NCBI RefSeq assembly: GCF_004799755.1
Contig: NZ_SLUB01000003.1
Coordinates: 1-64,000, forward strand
Origin: Bacillus timonensis
GTDB lineage: Bacteria > Bacillota > Bacilli > Bacillales > Bacillaceae_L
Reading direction: 5' to 3'
DNA: 64,000 bases
Shown: in pieces, positions 7,893 to 15,285 of the stretch
Position numbering within the stretch: position 1 is the stretch's first letter
How the letters are laid out: every line of letters starts with the position of its first letter
The notes under the pieces: model-generated
Database searches by the model: none
Seen by the model: the letters and a program-made list of their open reading frames with translations, nothing else
What the model was told of the DNA's origin: nothing
Translations under genes and position numbers: made by a program

Positions 7893-8627
7893 TGAAACTT
7901 CCTCCTCAATAACGGTTCCATTTTCTAGCTCTATACTTGAACGAACTTCAAGCGGCATTTCAAAGTTTTTGGCAAATTCGACTGCACGTGGGTGAAGTAC
8001 GCCTGCACCTAGGTTCGCAAGCTCCAGCATTTCATCATAGGAAACGGAATGAAGTTTACGAGCAGATGGTACTACACGAGGATCTGTTGTATATACACCT
8101 GTTACATCTGTGTAGATATCACATTTGTCAGCATTTAATGCTGCTGCAAGTGCAACAGCGGTTGTATCAGAACCACCTCGTCCAAGAGTTGTTATATCTC
8201 CAGAGCTACTGATCCCTTGGAATCCTGCAACGACAACGATTTTGCCTTCTTTTAAGCTTTCGTTTACTCTTGAAACTTCAATATTTTCAATACGGGCATT
8301 GCTATGTATAGCCTCCGTTTCAATTCCAGCCTGCCAGCCTGTATAAGATACAGACTCATGCCTCTGTTCCTGTAGGGCCATTGATAATAGAGCAATTGTG
8401 ATTTGTTCACCTGTACTTAGCAACATATCCATCTCGCGTTTACTTGGCGAGCTTGTTATTTCATTTGCTAGGCTCACAAGCTGATCTGTTGTTTTACCCA
8501 TTGCTGATACAACAACCACAACTTGATTTCCTGCTTCCACTTCTTGAATAACGCGATTAGCAACATTTTTAATTCTATCCGGTGACCCTACAGAGGTGCC
8601 TCCAAACTTTTGAACGATGATCCCCAT
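7383..8627 (-). CDS. lysC: Aspartokinase II (lysine-regulated), alpha subunit
   Basis: A 414-residue aspartate kinase that phosphorylates L-aspartate, the first step to lysine, diaminopimelate, threonine and methionine. The kinase domain starts with VQKFGGTSVG and contains TLGRGGSDTTAVALA. Two ACT domains occupy the C-terminal third. A lysine riboswitch and its terminator precede the gene (8653-8889), so expression is expected to fall when lysine is high. The same frame carries an internal start for the beta subunit. The neighbours yslB and uvrC agree with B. subtilis lysC. Confidence 0.97.
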   Translation of the reverse strand: MGIIVQKFGGTSVGSPDRIKNVANRVIQEVEAGNQVVVVVSAMGKTTDQLVSLANEITSSPSKREMDMLLSTGEQITIALLSMALQEQRHESVSYTGWQAGIETEAIHSNARIENIEVSRVNESLKEGKIVVVAGFQGISSSGDITTLGRGGSDTTAVALAAALNADKCDIYTDVTGVYTTDPRVVPSARKLHSVSYDEMLELANLGAGVLHPRAVEFAKNFEMPLEVRSSIELENGTVIEEEVSMEKNLVVRGIAFEDQITRVTVSGLPNELHTLSTIFGTLAKNGLNVDIIIQNQTDENHTNISFSVKTQDLRDTLAVLENNKDLLKYESIQHEDGLAKVSIVGSGMVSNPGVAADMFQVLAQENIEVKMVSTSEIKVSTVVDQASMVCAVEALHDSFNLAAVEEEKAKVRL

Positions 8628-8652
8628 GCTTATACCCTCTCCTTCAAATAAT

Positions 8653-8889
8653 AAAAAAACAGCAATGAGATTATCTCATTGCTGTGATATACGTAAAAAC
8701 AACGTGTCACACCGTGAGATAGCTCTCCAAGATGAATTCATCTTGACAATCTTACGTCTCTTAAACATAAGACCAGCAAAAAAGGATATGAGTCCTTTTT
8801 CACTTCGGCAAACTTTCCTTTCAGCAATCATCATAGGGGCTCATCCCCCTCCTATTGCATACTGATAAAGCTTGCACCTCTATCATCAC
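8653..8889 (-). promoter_or_regulatory. Lysine riboswitch (L-box) with intrinsic terminator
   Basis: On the minus strand the leader starts with GUGAUGAUAG, which pairs with CUAUCUCAC (plus 8714-8722) as helix P1. It then carries the L-box hallmarks AGAGGUGC, GGGGGAUGAGCCCC, UGAAAGG and GCCGAAG. Downstream, CAGCAATGAGA and TCTCATTGCTG (8660-8684) form an 11-bp stem followed by seven T, the expression platform. Lysine binding should favour the terminator and lower lysC expression. Confidence 0.93.
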
Positions 8890-8957
8890 TTCAACGTAAT
8901 GAAGTGTAATATTATATTAGTTAGGATTATATCAGAGTATTTTTAAAATAGCAACGA

Positions 8958-10730
8958 CTATTCCTTTAATTTTTCATAGATGGCTTCAGCTGTAGGGCGA
9001 GGAATATTCGCTTGTTGAATTTCCTCAATACTTGCTTCTTTTAACTTCTTGATTGAGCCAAAATGCTTTAGTATTGCTTTCTTTCGTTTTTCACCGACCC
9101 CAGGAATATCATCAAGCACTGATTGAAAAGCACTTTTCCCACGAACTTGACGGTGAAAGGTAATCGCAAAACGGTGTACTTCATCTTGAATTCGTTGGAG
9201 TAGATAAAACTCCTGGCTATTTCTTGGTAATTCTACAATTTTAGGCGGCTCCCCAATTAATAACTCTGAAGTCCTATGCTTATCATCCTTCGCTAGCCCT
9301 GCTAACGGGATTACTAATCCTAACTCATTTTCTAGAATATCCCTTACTGCAGCAAGATGACCTTTTCCACCATCAATGAGGATTAAGTCAGGCAATGGAA
9401 GGTTTTCTTTGAGTGCGCGACTATATCTTCTTCGCACTACTTCCCGCATTGATTCATAATCATCAGGACCTTGAACCGTTTTAATTTTGTATTTTCTGTA
9501 TTCCTTTTTATCTGGTTTCCCATCTGTAAAAACAATCATTGCTGAAACAGGGTCTGCTCCTTGGATATTTGAGTTATCAAATGCCTCGATTCGATGTGGA
9601 GTGTATATTCCCAATCGTTGACCTAAGTTCTCTACTGCCTTGATTGTTCTCTCTTCATCACGTTCAATGAGAGTAAATTTTTCCTTTAATGCGATTTTAG
9701 CATTTTTTGTTGCTAAGTCTATTAGTTGTTTTTTCTTTCCCCGACTAGGCTGTTGAACATTTACTTCTAGTAATTGTTCAGCAATCTCATGATCAATTGA
9801 ACTAGGAAGTAAAACTTCTTTTGGTTTAAAATGATTTTCTTTCAAATAGAATTGACCAAGGAAAGTTAAGAAATCTTGTTCAGGCTCATTGTAAAATGGG
9901 AATAAAGAAACATCCCGTTCTATTAATTTACCTTGACGAATAAAAAAGACTTGAACACACATCCAGCCTTTATCGTAGGAATAACCGAAAACATCTCGAT
10001 CGATAAAATCGGTCATCGTCATCTTCTGTTTTTCCATTGTTGTTTCAATATTTGTGATTTGATCACGGTATTCTTTTGCTCTCTCAAAATCAAGTTCTTC
10101 CGAAGCCTTTATCATTTTTTCTGTTAATTCCAATTTAATCTCTTTATATCCACCATTTAGAAAGCGAATAATATCGTCTACCATCTTTTTATTTGTTTCA
10201 TCAGATACTTCGTTCACACAAGGAGCAAGACATTGACCGATATGATAATACAAGCAAACCTTATCTGGTAGCGTTGAACATTTTCGCAAAGGATAAATCC
10301 GATCTAATAGTTTTTTTGTTTCAGTTGCAGCTTGTACATTCGGGTATGGTCCAAAATATTTACCCTTATCCTTCTTCACCTTCCGCGTTATCAACAAACG
10401 AGGATGTTTTTCAGCAGTAATTTTAATAAACGGATATGTCTTATCATCCTTTAGCATGATATTATATTTTGGATCATATTTTTTAATTAAGTTTATTTCT
10501 AATAGGAGTGCTTCAATATTTGAAGATGTTACAATATATTCAAAATCCTCAATCTCATTTACAAGTCTTAATGTTTTACCATCATGCGACCCTGTAAAAT
10601 AAGACCGAACACGATTCTTTAACACTTTCGCTTTTCCTACATAAATAATGGTTCCTTGCCTGTCTTTCATTAAATAACAACCAGGCTGGTCCGGTAATAT
10701 CGCTAATTTTTCTTTAAGATGATCGTGCAT
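8958..10730 (-). CDS. uvrC: Excinuclease ABC subunit C
   Basis: A 590-residue nuclease of nucleotide-excision repair that makes both incisions around a lesion marked by UvrB. Domains in order: GIY-YIG nuclease (about 12-95, with GCYLMKD and [14 protein letters not shown]), a Cys-containing linker, the UVR motif (about 195-230) that binds UvrB, an RNase H-like endonuclease ([24 protein letters not shown]), and a C-terminal helix-hairpin-helix pair ([17 protein letters not shown]). Length is normal. It lies between trxA and lysC, as in B. subtilis. Confidence 0.97.
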   Translation of the reverse strand: MHDHLKEKLAILPDQPGCYLMKDRQGTIIYVGKAKVLKNRVRSYFTGSHDGKTLRLVNEIEDFEYIVTSSNIEALLLEINLIKKYDPKYNIMLKDDKTYPFIKITAEKHPRLLITRKVKKDKGKYFGPYPNVQAATETKKLLDRIYPLRKCSTLPDKVCLYYHIGQCLAPCVNEVSDETNKKMVDDIIRFLNGGYKEIKLELTEKMIKASEELDFERAKEYRDQITNIETTMEKQKMTMTDFIDRDVFGYSYDKGWMCVQVFFIRQGKLIERDVSLFPFYNEPEQDFLTFLGQFYLKENHFKPKEVLLPSSIDHEIAEQLLEVNVQQPSRGKKKQLIDLATKNAKIALKEKFTLIERDEERTIKAVENLGQRLGIYTPHRIEAFDNSNIQGADPVSAMIVFTDGKPDKKEYRKYKIKTVQGPDDYESMREVVRRRYSRALKENLPLPDLILIDGGKGHLAAVRDILENELGLVIPLAGLAKDDKHRTSELLIGEPPKIVELPRNSQEFYLLQRIQDEVHRFAITFHRQVRGKSAFQSVLDDIPGVGEKRKKAILKHFGSIKKLKEASIEEIQQANIPRPTAEAIYEKLKE

Positions 10731-10870
10731 TTTTCACCACTCCATCTGTTATAAAATCTAATGTATCTTTGTGCATTTACATCTAGATAAGCCGTACCTA
10801 ATATTGTAACATTTTATGCAGAAGTTGTATGTGTAAAAATAAGGAATTCCTTTTATTAAAAAAGAGCAAA

Positions 10871-10896
10871 CAAAAAAAACAGCCTAGCGGCTGTTT
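10871..10896 (-). terminator. Terminator after trxA
   Basis: AACAGCC and GGCTGTT around a TAGC loop (10885-10888), followed on the minus strand by a run of eight T. Confidence 0.8.
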
Positions 10897-10902
10897 TTTG
10901 GA

Positions 10903-11217
10903 TTAATAATGGTTAGCTAGTCTTCCAGCTAGAGCTTCTTTTGGTTGGTAACCAACTACTTTGTCAACAACTTCACCGTTTTTGAAAACAAGTAAAGTTG
11001 GGATGCTCATTACACCAAACTTAGCTGCAGTTTCTTGGTTATCGTCTACATCAAGCTTTACGATTTTTACTTTATCTCCAATTTCAGAATCTAATTCTTC
11101 TAATACTGGAGCAATCATCTTACAAGGTCCACACCAAGGTGCCCAGAAATCTGCTAAAACTACACCTTCTTTTGTTTCTGTGTCAAAAGTTTGATCCGTT
11201 ACGTTTGTAATAGCCAT
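10903..11217 (-). CDS. trxA: Thioredoxin
   Basis: A 104-residue cytosolic disulfide reductase, the normal length for Bacillus TrxA. The active site WCGPCK has its two cysteines at residues 29 and 32, and the cis-proline region [11 protein letters not shown] follows. It is reduced by thioredoxin reductase and supplies electrons to ribonucleotide reductase and other enzymes. It appears to be transcribed from its own promoters just upstream, with the etfA terminator and a candidate small RNA gene further back. Confidence 0.97.
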   Translation of the reverse strand: MAITNVTDQTFDTETKEGVVLADFWAPWCGPCKMIAPVLEELDSEIGDKVKIVKLDVDDNQETAAKFGVMSIPTLLVFKNGEVVDKVVGYQPKEALAGRLANHY

Positions 11218-11250
11218 TTAAACCCCTCCTAAATATGTTACAACTTTGAA

Positions 11251-11270
11251 ATTATACCAAGAGTATAACA
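11251..11270 (-). promoter_or_regulatory. Two overlapping extended -10 promoters of trxA
   Basis: On the minus strand TGGTATAAT (11251-11259) and TGTTATACT (11262-11270) both fit the TGn-TATAAT extended -10 pattern, some 35-50 nt before the trxA start. Confidence 0.5.
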
Positions 11271-11403
11271 TCTGGAATGTCATTTTACGAATGATTTGCT
11301 TCAACATCTAAAATTAGCTAAAACAGGATTGATAAGACTAGACACTATAATCATCTTCCCCAAATTATTACGCTGATATGTATGGAATCAGAATGACAGA
11401 TAG

Positions 11404-11516
11404 AAAAAGACGCCCACATAGGACGTCTTTTTGCGTATTGCGGCGAGAGACAACACTCCACATAGTGCTTGCCAATAGGCAGTTCAACTCGACTTATGCA
11501 ATTGAGCTCATCGCTT
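11404..11516 (-). ncRNA. Candidate structured small RNA between etfA and trxA
   Basis: On the minus strand an extended -10 (TGGTATACT, 11521-11529) with a TTTACT -35 precedes a transcript of about 110 nt that ends in a terminator (AAAAAGACG/CGTCTTTTT, 11404-11432). The body folds on paper into an outer helix GCGAuGAG/CUCUCGC enclosing small hairpins UGCC/GGCA and CACU/AGUG and a CAAUU/AGUUG pairing. No ORF fits. It is bounded upstream by the etfA terminator and downstream by trxA's own promoters. I do not recognise the family. Confidence 0.4.
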
Positions 11517-11520
11517 GCTT

Positions 11521-11548
11521 AGTATACCATATTTTATTCAAGAGTAAA
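11521..11548 (-). promoter_or_regulatory. Promoter of the candidate small RNA
   Basis: TTTACT (11543-11548), 16 bp, then TATACT (11521-11526) preceded by TGG, an extended -10. Confidence 0.5.
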
Positions 11549-11570
11549 TAGAAAAAATCATCCATATATA

Positions 11571-11592
11571 AAGCGAGCTAGTTAGCTCGCTT
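11571..11592 (-). terminator. Terminator after etfA
   Basis: AAGCGAGCTA and TAGCTCGCTT pair perfectly over 10 bp with a two-base loop. The following minus-strand sequence is T-rich (TTTATATA). Confidence 0.75.
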
Positions 11593-11601
11593 CGCTACAT
11601 A

Positions 11602-12579
11602 TTATGCATTTACTTTTAATTTCTTGAATTCTTCTGTAAGCATTGGCACAACTTCAAATAGGTCTCCAACGATACCGTAGTCTGCAACCTTGAAGATGTT
11701 TGCTTCAGGGTCTTTGTTGATTGCTACGATTACTTTAGAGTTTGACATCCCAGCTAAGTGCTGAATAGCTCCCGAGATACCACAAGCGATATATAAATCT
11801 GGCGTAACTACCTTACCCGTTTGACCAATCTGAAGAGAGTAGTCACAGTAATCAGCATCACATGCACCGCGGGAAGCGCCTACCGCTCCACCAAGTACAT
11901 TTGCTAATTCTTTTAATGGTTCAAATCCTTCTGCACTTTTTACTCCACGTCCACCTGCAATCACAACTTTCGCTTCAGACAGATCAACACCTTCCGTTGC
12001 CTTACGAACCACTTCCTTTACAATTGTACGTAAGTCCTTAATGTCAACGGATAAAGATGTAACTTCTCCAGTACGCGATTCATCTTTTCCAAGTGGGGTA
12101 ATATTGTTTGGGCGAACACTTGCGATTATCAATCCGTCCGTCACAATTTTCTTTTCAAACGCTTTACCTGAATAAATAGGACGAGTAAAAACAATGTTTC
12201 CACCAGCACTTTCAATTGCCGTTACGTCTGAAATTAAACCAGAATTAAGTTTACTTGCAATCTTAGGTGATAGGTCTTTACCTAATGCAGTGTGACCAAA
12301 TACTAAACCTTCCGGTGATTCGGCATCAATAACAGCTAACACAGCCTGAGAGAATCCATCAGGAGTATAAGATCCTAATTTCTCATCTTCTACTGTTACA
12401 ACCCTGTCTGCACCGTATTGGATTAATTCATTTGCCAATGAACTTATCGAGTCTCCAACCAAAACTGCAACGACTTCTCCACCTTCAGCCACTGTTTTAC
12501 CAGCTGCAATAGCCTCAAAAGATACGTTACGTAACGCACCATCACGTGCTTCTCCTAGAACTAAAACTTTTCTTGACAT
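11602..12579 (-). CDS. etfA: Electron transfer flavoprotein alpha subunit
   Basis: A 325-residue ETF alpha chain. It holds the FAD that accepts electrons from acyl-CoA dehydrogenases and passes them on to the respiratory chain. The FAD-binding C-terminal domain is clear (AGGRGVKSAEGF, GASRGACDADYC, QIGQTGKVVTPDLY, CGISGAIQHLAGM, AINKDPEANIF). It is last in the lcfA-fadR-fadB-etfB-etfA cluster, 71 bp after etfB, and is followed by a terminator. Confidence 0.95.
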   Translation of the reverse strand: MSRKVLVLGEARDGALRNVSFEAIAAGKTVAEGGEVVAVLVGDSISSLANELIQYGADRVVTVEDEKLGSYTPDGFSQAVLAVIDAESPEGLVFGHTALGKDLSPKIASKLNSGLISDVTAIESAGGNIVFTRPIYSGKAFEKKIVTDGLIIASVRPNNITPLGKDESRTGEVTSLSVDIKDLRTIVKEVVRKATEGVDLSEAKVVIAGGRGVKSAEGFEPLKELANVLGGAVGASRGACDADYCDYSLQIGQTGKVVTPDLYIACGISGAIQHLAGMSNSKVIVAINKDPEANIFKVADYGIVGDLFEVVPMLTEEFKKLKVNA

Positions 12580-12650
12580 TATGCGTAACCCCCTAGATTA
12601 GTTGAGTGATTTTCTTGAAATTGGATACAAAAACATCTATTCAGATTCGG

Positions 12651-13427
12651 TTATACTACCTTTGCTTCATTATGAAGAAGTGATACCAGTTCTTTGACTT
12701 GGTCTTCTAATTCGCCTTCAAGCATACGACCCGCTTCTTTTTTAGGTGGAAGGTAGATTTCAATTGTTTTTGTTTTTGCTTCTACATCATCTTCATCTAA
12801 ATCCAAATCATCTAACTCAAGCTCATCAAGTGGCTTTTTCTTCGCTTTCATAATGCCAGGTAAGGATGGGTAACGAGGCTCATTTAATCCTTGTTGACAT
12901 GTGACTAATAATGGTAAAGAAGTTTCAATCACCTCAGAGTCCCCTTCTACGTCCCTAACGACTGTTACGTTTGAGCCATCAACCTCAAGCTTTGTAATGG
13001 TTGTTACATAAGGAATATCTAAAAGTTCTGCAACACGTGGACCGACCTGACCTGAACCACCGTCAATTGCAACATTTCCACCTAAAATGATATCGGCATC
13101 CTTATCCTTTAAGTATTCAGCTAGTATTTTGGCGGTCGAATACTGATCTCCATCTTCTAAGTCATCTTCTGTATTAATCATTACGGCTTTATCTGCACCC
13201 ATGGCTAACGCTGTACGTAATTCTTTATCGGCTTCATCAGTCGTAGCAACTGTTACAACCGTTACTTCTCCACCATTTGCATCGCGAAGTCTAATCGCTT
13301 CTTCAACCGCATACTCGTCATAAGGGTTAATAATAAATTCAGCACCATCTTCACTGATTTGGCCGTTGTTTACAACGATTTTTTCTTCTGTATCAAATGT
13401 TCTTTTCAAAATAACAAAGATGTTCAT
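12651..13427 (-). CDS. etfB: Electron transfer flavoprotein beta subunit
   Basis: A 258-residue ETF beta chain, partner of EtfA, binding AMP and docking the dehydrogenases. The family signature region TVVRDVEGDSEVIETSLPLLVTC appears as pieces in the middle, and the N-terminal Rossmann-like domain begins MNIFVILKRTFDTEE. The ATG has AGGAGGG upstream. It sits between fadB and etfA in the beta-oxidation cluster. Confidence 0.95.
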   Translation of the reverse strand: MNIFVILKRTFDTEEKIVVNNGQISEDGAEFIINPYDEYAVEEAIRLRDANGGEVTVVTVATTDEADKELRTALAMGADKAVMINTEDDLEDGDQYSTAKILAEYLKDKDADIILGGNVAIDGGSGQVGPRVAELLDIPYVTTITKLEVDGSNVTVVRDVEGDSEVIETSLPLLVTCQQGLNEPRYPSLPGIMKAKKKPLDELELDDLDLDEDDVEAKTKTIEIYLPPKKEAGRMLEGELEDQVKELVSLLHNEAKVV

Positions 13428-13495
13428 GTGTTTCCCTCCTAAGGTTTGTGCTTTTTCGTCAAAATCTATGTGTTTTCTTAAACACTTGTTATCTG

Positions 13496-14269
13496 TTATT
13501 TTCCTTTAAACGTTGGTTGTCGTTTTTCGACGAACGCAGTTATTCCTTCTTGTCCATCTTCGGAGACAAACATTTCACCGAATAAAACAGCCTCTCGTTT
13601 AACTGTTGCTTCATATTGTTCAGTTTTCATTGAGTTTAACAATTCAATAGTTGCTTTTAACGCTAAAGGGCTTTTTTGGGCAATCTTTTTTGCAATCTCC
13701 AACGTTTCCTCATGAAGTTTTTCTTCTGGGAAAGCCTGATTTGCAAGACCGTATTGGACTGCTTCGACGCCGCTAATCGGGTCACTTGTCCACAGCATTT
13801 GAGCAGCTTTAGCAATTCCAACGTAACGTGGTAAGCGTGCAGAACCCGCAAATCCCGGGACAAGTCCAAGCTGCAACTCAGGTAAGCCAAGTTTCGCTTT
13901 TTCACTCACAAGACGGAAGTGACATGCCATTGCTAGCTCTAGCCCACCGCCTAAGGCTGCACCGTGAATACTTGCAATAATCGGTTTTGGGAATCGTTCC
14001 ATTCTTTCAAGTATGGTTTGACCCTTTCTTGCAAGATTAGAAAATTCTTCACCAGAGTTGATTGTTGTAAATTCTTTTATATCAGCCCCAGCAGAGAAGA
14101 ATCGCCCTTCCCCATGTATAACCAAAACTCGCACAGAATCATTAGACTCTAGTGTCTCTAGCAAACTTGTAAGCTCTTTCAAAACTGCAGTCGATAATGC
14201 ATTTGCTGGAGGACGATTAAAGGAAATTGTAGCGATGTACTCATCAATTTTTACTTTAAAAAACTCCAC
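13496..14269 (-). CDS. fadB: Enoyl-CoA hydratase
   Basis: A 257-residue crotonase-fold enzyme that hydrates trans-2-enoyl-CoA in beta-oxidation. The oxyanion-hole region GAALGGGLELAMAC and the segment GLPELQLGLVPG contain the two glutamates used in catalysis by crotonases, so an active hydratase is likely. The GTG start has GGAGGG upstream. It corresponds to B. subtilis FadB (YsiB) and follows fadR, separated by a 142-bp inverted-repeat element. Transcription control is probably by FadR, though no FadR site lies directly before it. Confidence 0.92.
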   Translation of the reverse strand: MEFFKVKIDEYIATISFNRPPANALSTAVLKELTSLLETLESNDSVRVLVIHGEGRFFSAGADIKEFTTINSGEEFSNLARKGQTILERMERFPKPIIASIHGAALGGGLELAMACHFRLVSEKAKLGLPELQLGLVPGFAGSARLPRYVGIAKAAQMLWTSDPISGVEAVQYGLANQAFPEEKLHEETLEIAKKIAQKSPLALKATIELLNSMKTEQYEATVKREAVLFGEMFVSEDGQEGITAFVEKRQPTFKGK

Positions 14270-14329
14270 TAAGATCCCTCCTATAATGTATATGTATGTA
14301 ACACACCTCTAAAATAACTCTTATAGGAA

Positions 14330-14471
14330 GTTCAAAAAGTTGGTTGAAGATGACACATCGAATTTCTTCGTTGGCTTGCTTCTCCGTTCCTCACGTATTA
14401 ACTGCATACGTTGCGGTACTCAAAGCTACACCGCCTCGAACTTCTCGGTCCTTTTCAACCTCCTTTTGAAC
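14330..14471. repeat. 142-bp inverted-repeat-bounded element
   Basis: The left end GTTCAAAAAGTTGGTTGA (from 14330) is the imperfect inverted copy of the right end TCAACCTCCTTTTGAAC (14455-14471). The interior is non-coding. It fills most of the fadR-fadB gap. The form is that of a MITE-like or dispersed palindromic element; other copies would have to be found elsewhere in the genome. Confidence 0.55.
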
Positions 14472-14478
14472 ACTTACT

Positions 14479-15072
14479 TTACTGGCGTGTCTTTCCACAA
14501 CCATTTACTAATAAGGCATGAACATCTTTTGCCAATGCTGACAAATCATATTTTTGCTCGTTCATCACCCACGTGGTTGCTGTTTCATCAATCGAGCCAA
14601 AAATCATTTGTCGCGCTAACCGGACATCAAGATTCGGATTAAACTCACCGTTTTCTTTACCAAATTGGATAATCGTTTCGATTGTTCTTAAATATCCTTT
14701 TAGGACTTCATTAATTCGGTGTCGTAATTCCTTATTTGATTGTCTTAATTCCAGCTGTGTAACGATTGCAAGGTGATGATCAGCAGATAAAAGTTCAAAA
14801 TGTTTTTCGACCAATGTTAATAACTTCTCCGCCGCACTCGTTTTTCCTGCTATCTCAGCTTCAATTTTTTCAATAAACTCTCCCATTTTTTCATGGAATA
14901 ACGACACAAGAATGTCCTCTTTATTTTTAAAATAGAGATAAATCGTCCCGTCCGCCACGCCTGCTTGTTTCGCAATTCTTGAGACCTGTGATTGATGATA
15001 TCCATTTTCTGCAATGACAACTACTGCCGCATCTATGATTTGCTTGTATTTTGGTTTTGTTGTTTTTTTCAA
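14479..15072 (-). CDS. fadR: TetR-family fatty-acid degradation repressor FadR
   Basis: A TetR-type repressor of about 197 residues. The helix-turn-helix is at the N-terminus (IIDAAVVVIAENGYHQSQV, then AGVADGTIYLYFKNKEDIL), and the remainder binds long-chain acyl-CoA in the B. subtilis homologue. I choose the TTG at 15072, preceded by AAAGGAAG. An ATG at 15114 would lie inside the operator, at the expected transcription start. The gene is preceded by a sigma-A promoter with a perfect FadR operator at +1, so it should be autoregulated. Confidence 0.9.
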   Translation of the reverse strand: MKKTTKPKYKQIIDAAVVVIAENGYHQSQVSRIAKQAGVADGTIYLYFKNKEDILVSLFHEKMGEFIEKIEAEIAGKTSAAEKLLTLVEKHFELLSADHHLAIVTQLELRQSNKELRHRINEVLKGYLRTIETIIQFGKENGEFNPNLDVRLARQMIFGSIDETATTWVMNEQKYDLSALAKDVHALLVNGCGKTRQ

Positions 15073-15095
15073 GACCTTACTTCCTTTCAGAAAAA

Positions 15096-15113
15096 TGAAT
15101 GAATAGTCATTCA
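15096..15113. promoter_or_regulatory. FadR operator at fadR
   Basis: TGAATGAATAGTCATTCA matches the B. subtilis FadR consensus TGAATGAMTANTCATTCA at all fixed positions. It covers about +1 to +18 of the fadR transcript. Confidence 0.85.
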
Positions 15114-15120
15114 TATTTCT

Positions 15121-15149
15121 ATGATAAAACGTAAACCAACAACTGTCAA
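15121..15149 (-). promoter_or_regulatory. Sigma-A promoter of fadR
   Basis: TTGACA (15144-15149), 17-bp spacer, TATCAT (15121-15126) on the minus strand, immediately upstream of the FadR operator. Confidence 0.75.
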
Positions 15150-15199
15150 GAATAGTTTATTATTAAAGTTGACATGATTCTTATTGGTTCTTTCCATTC

Positions 15200-15234
15200 A
15201 AAAGAAGGAGAGCCATAGGCTCACATCATGGCTC
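15200..15234 (-). terminator. Probable weak terminator after lcfA
   Basis: GAGCCAT and ATGGCTC (15210-15234) form a 7-bp stem. The T tract beyond is interrupted (CTCCTTCTTTT), so read-through into fadR is possible. Confidence 0.45.
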
Positions 15235-15285
15235 GTTAGCTTATGTTCATACATAGATGTCTATAGAGCTGATTGATCCTAAATC

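Noticed and set aside
14340-14642. 100-codon plus-strand ORF over the fadR end
   Set aside because: It runs through the inverted-repeat element and antisense to fadR; there is no family resemblance.
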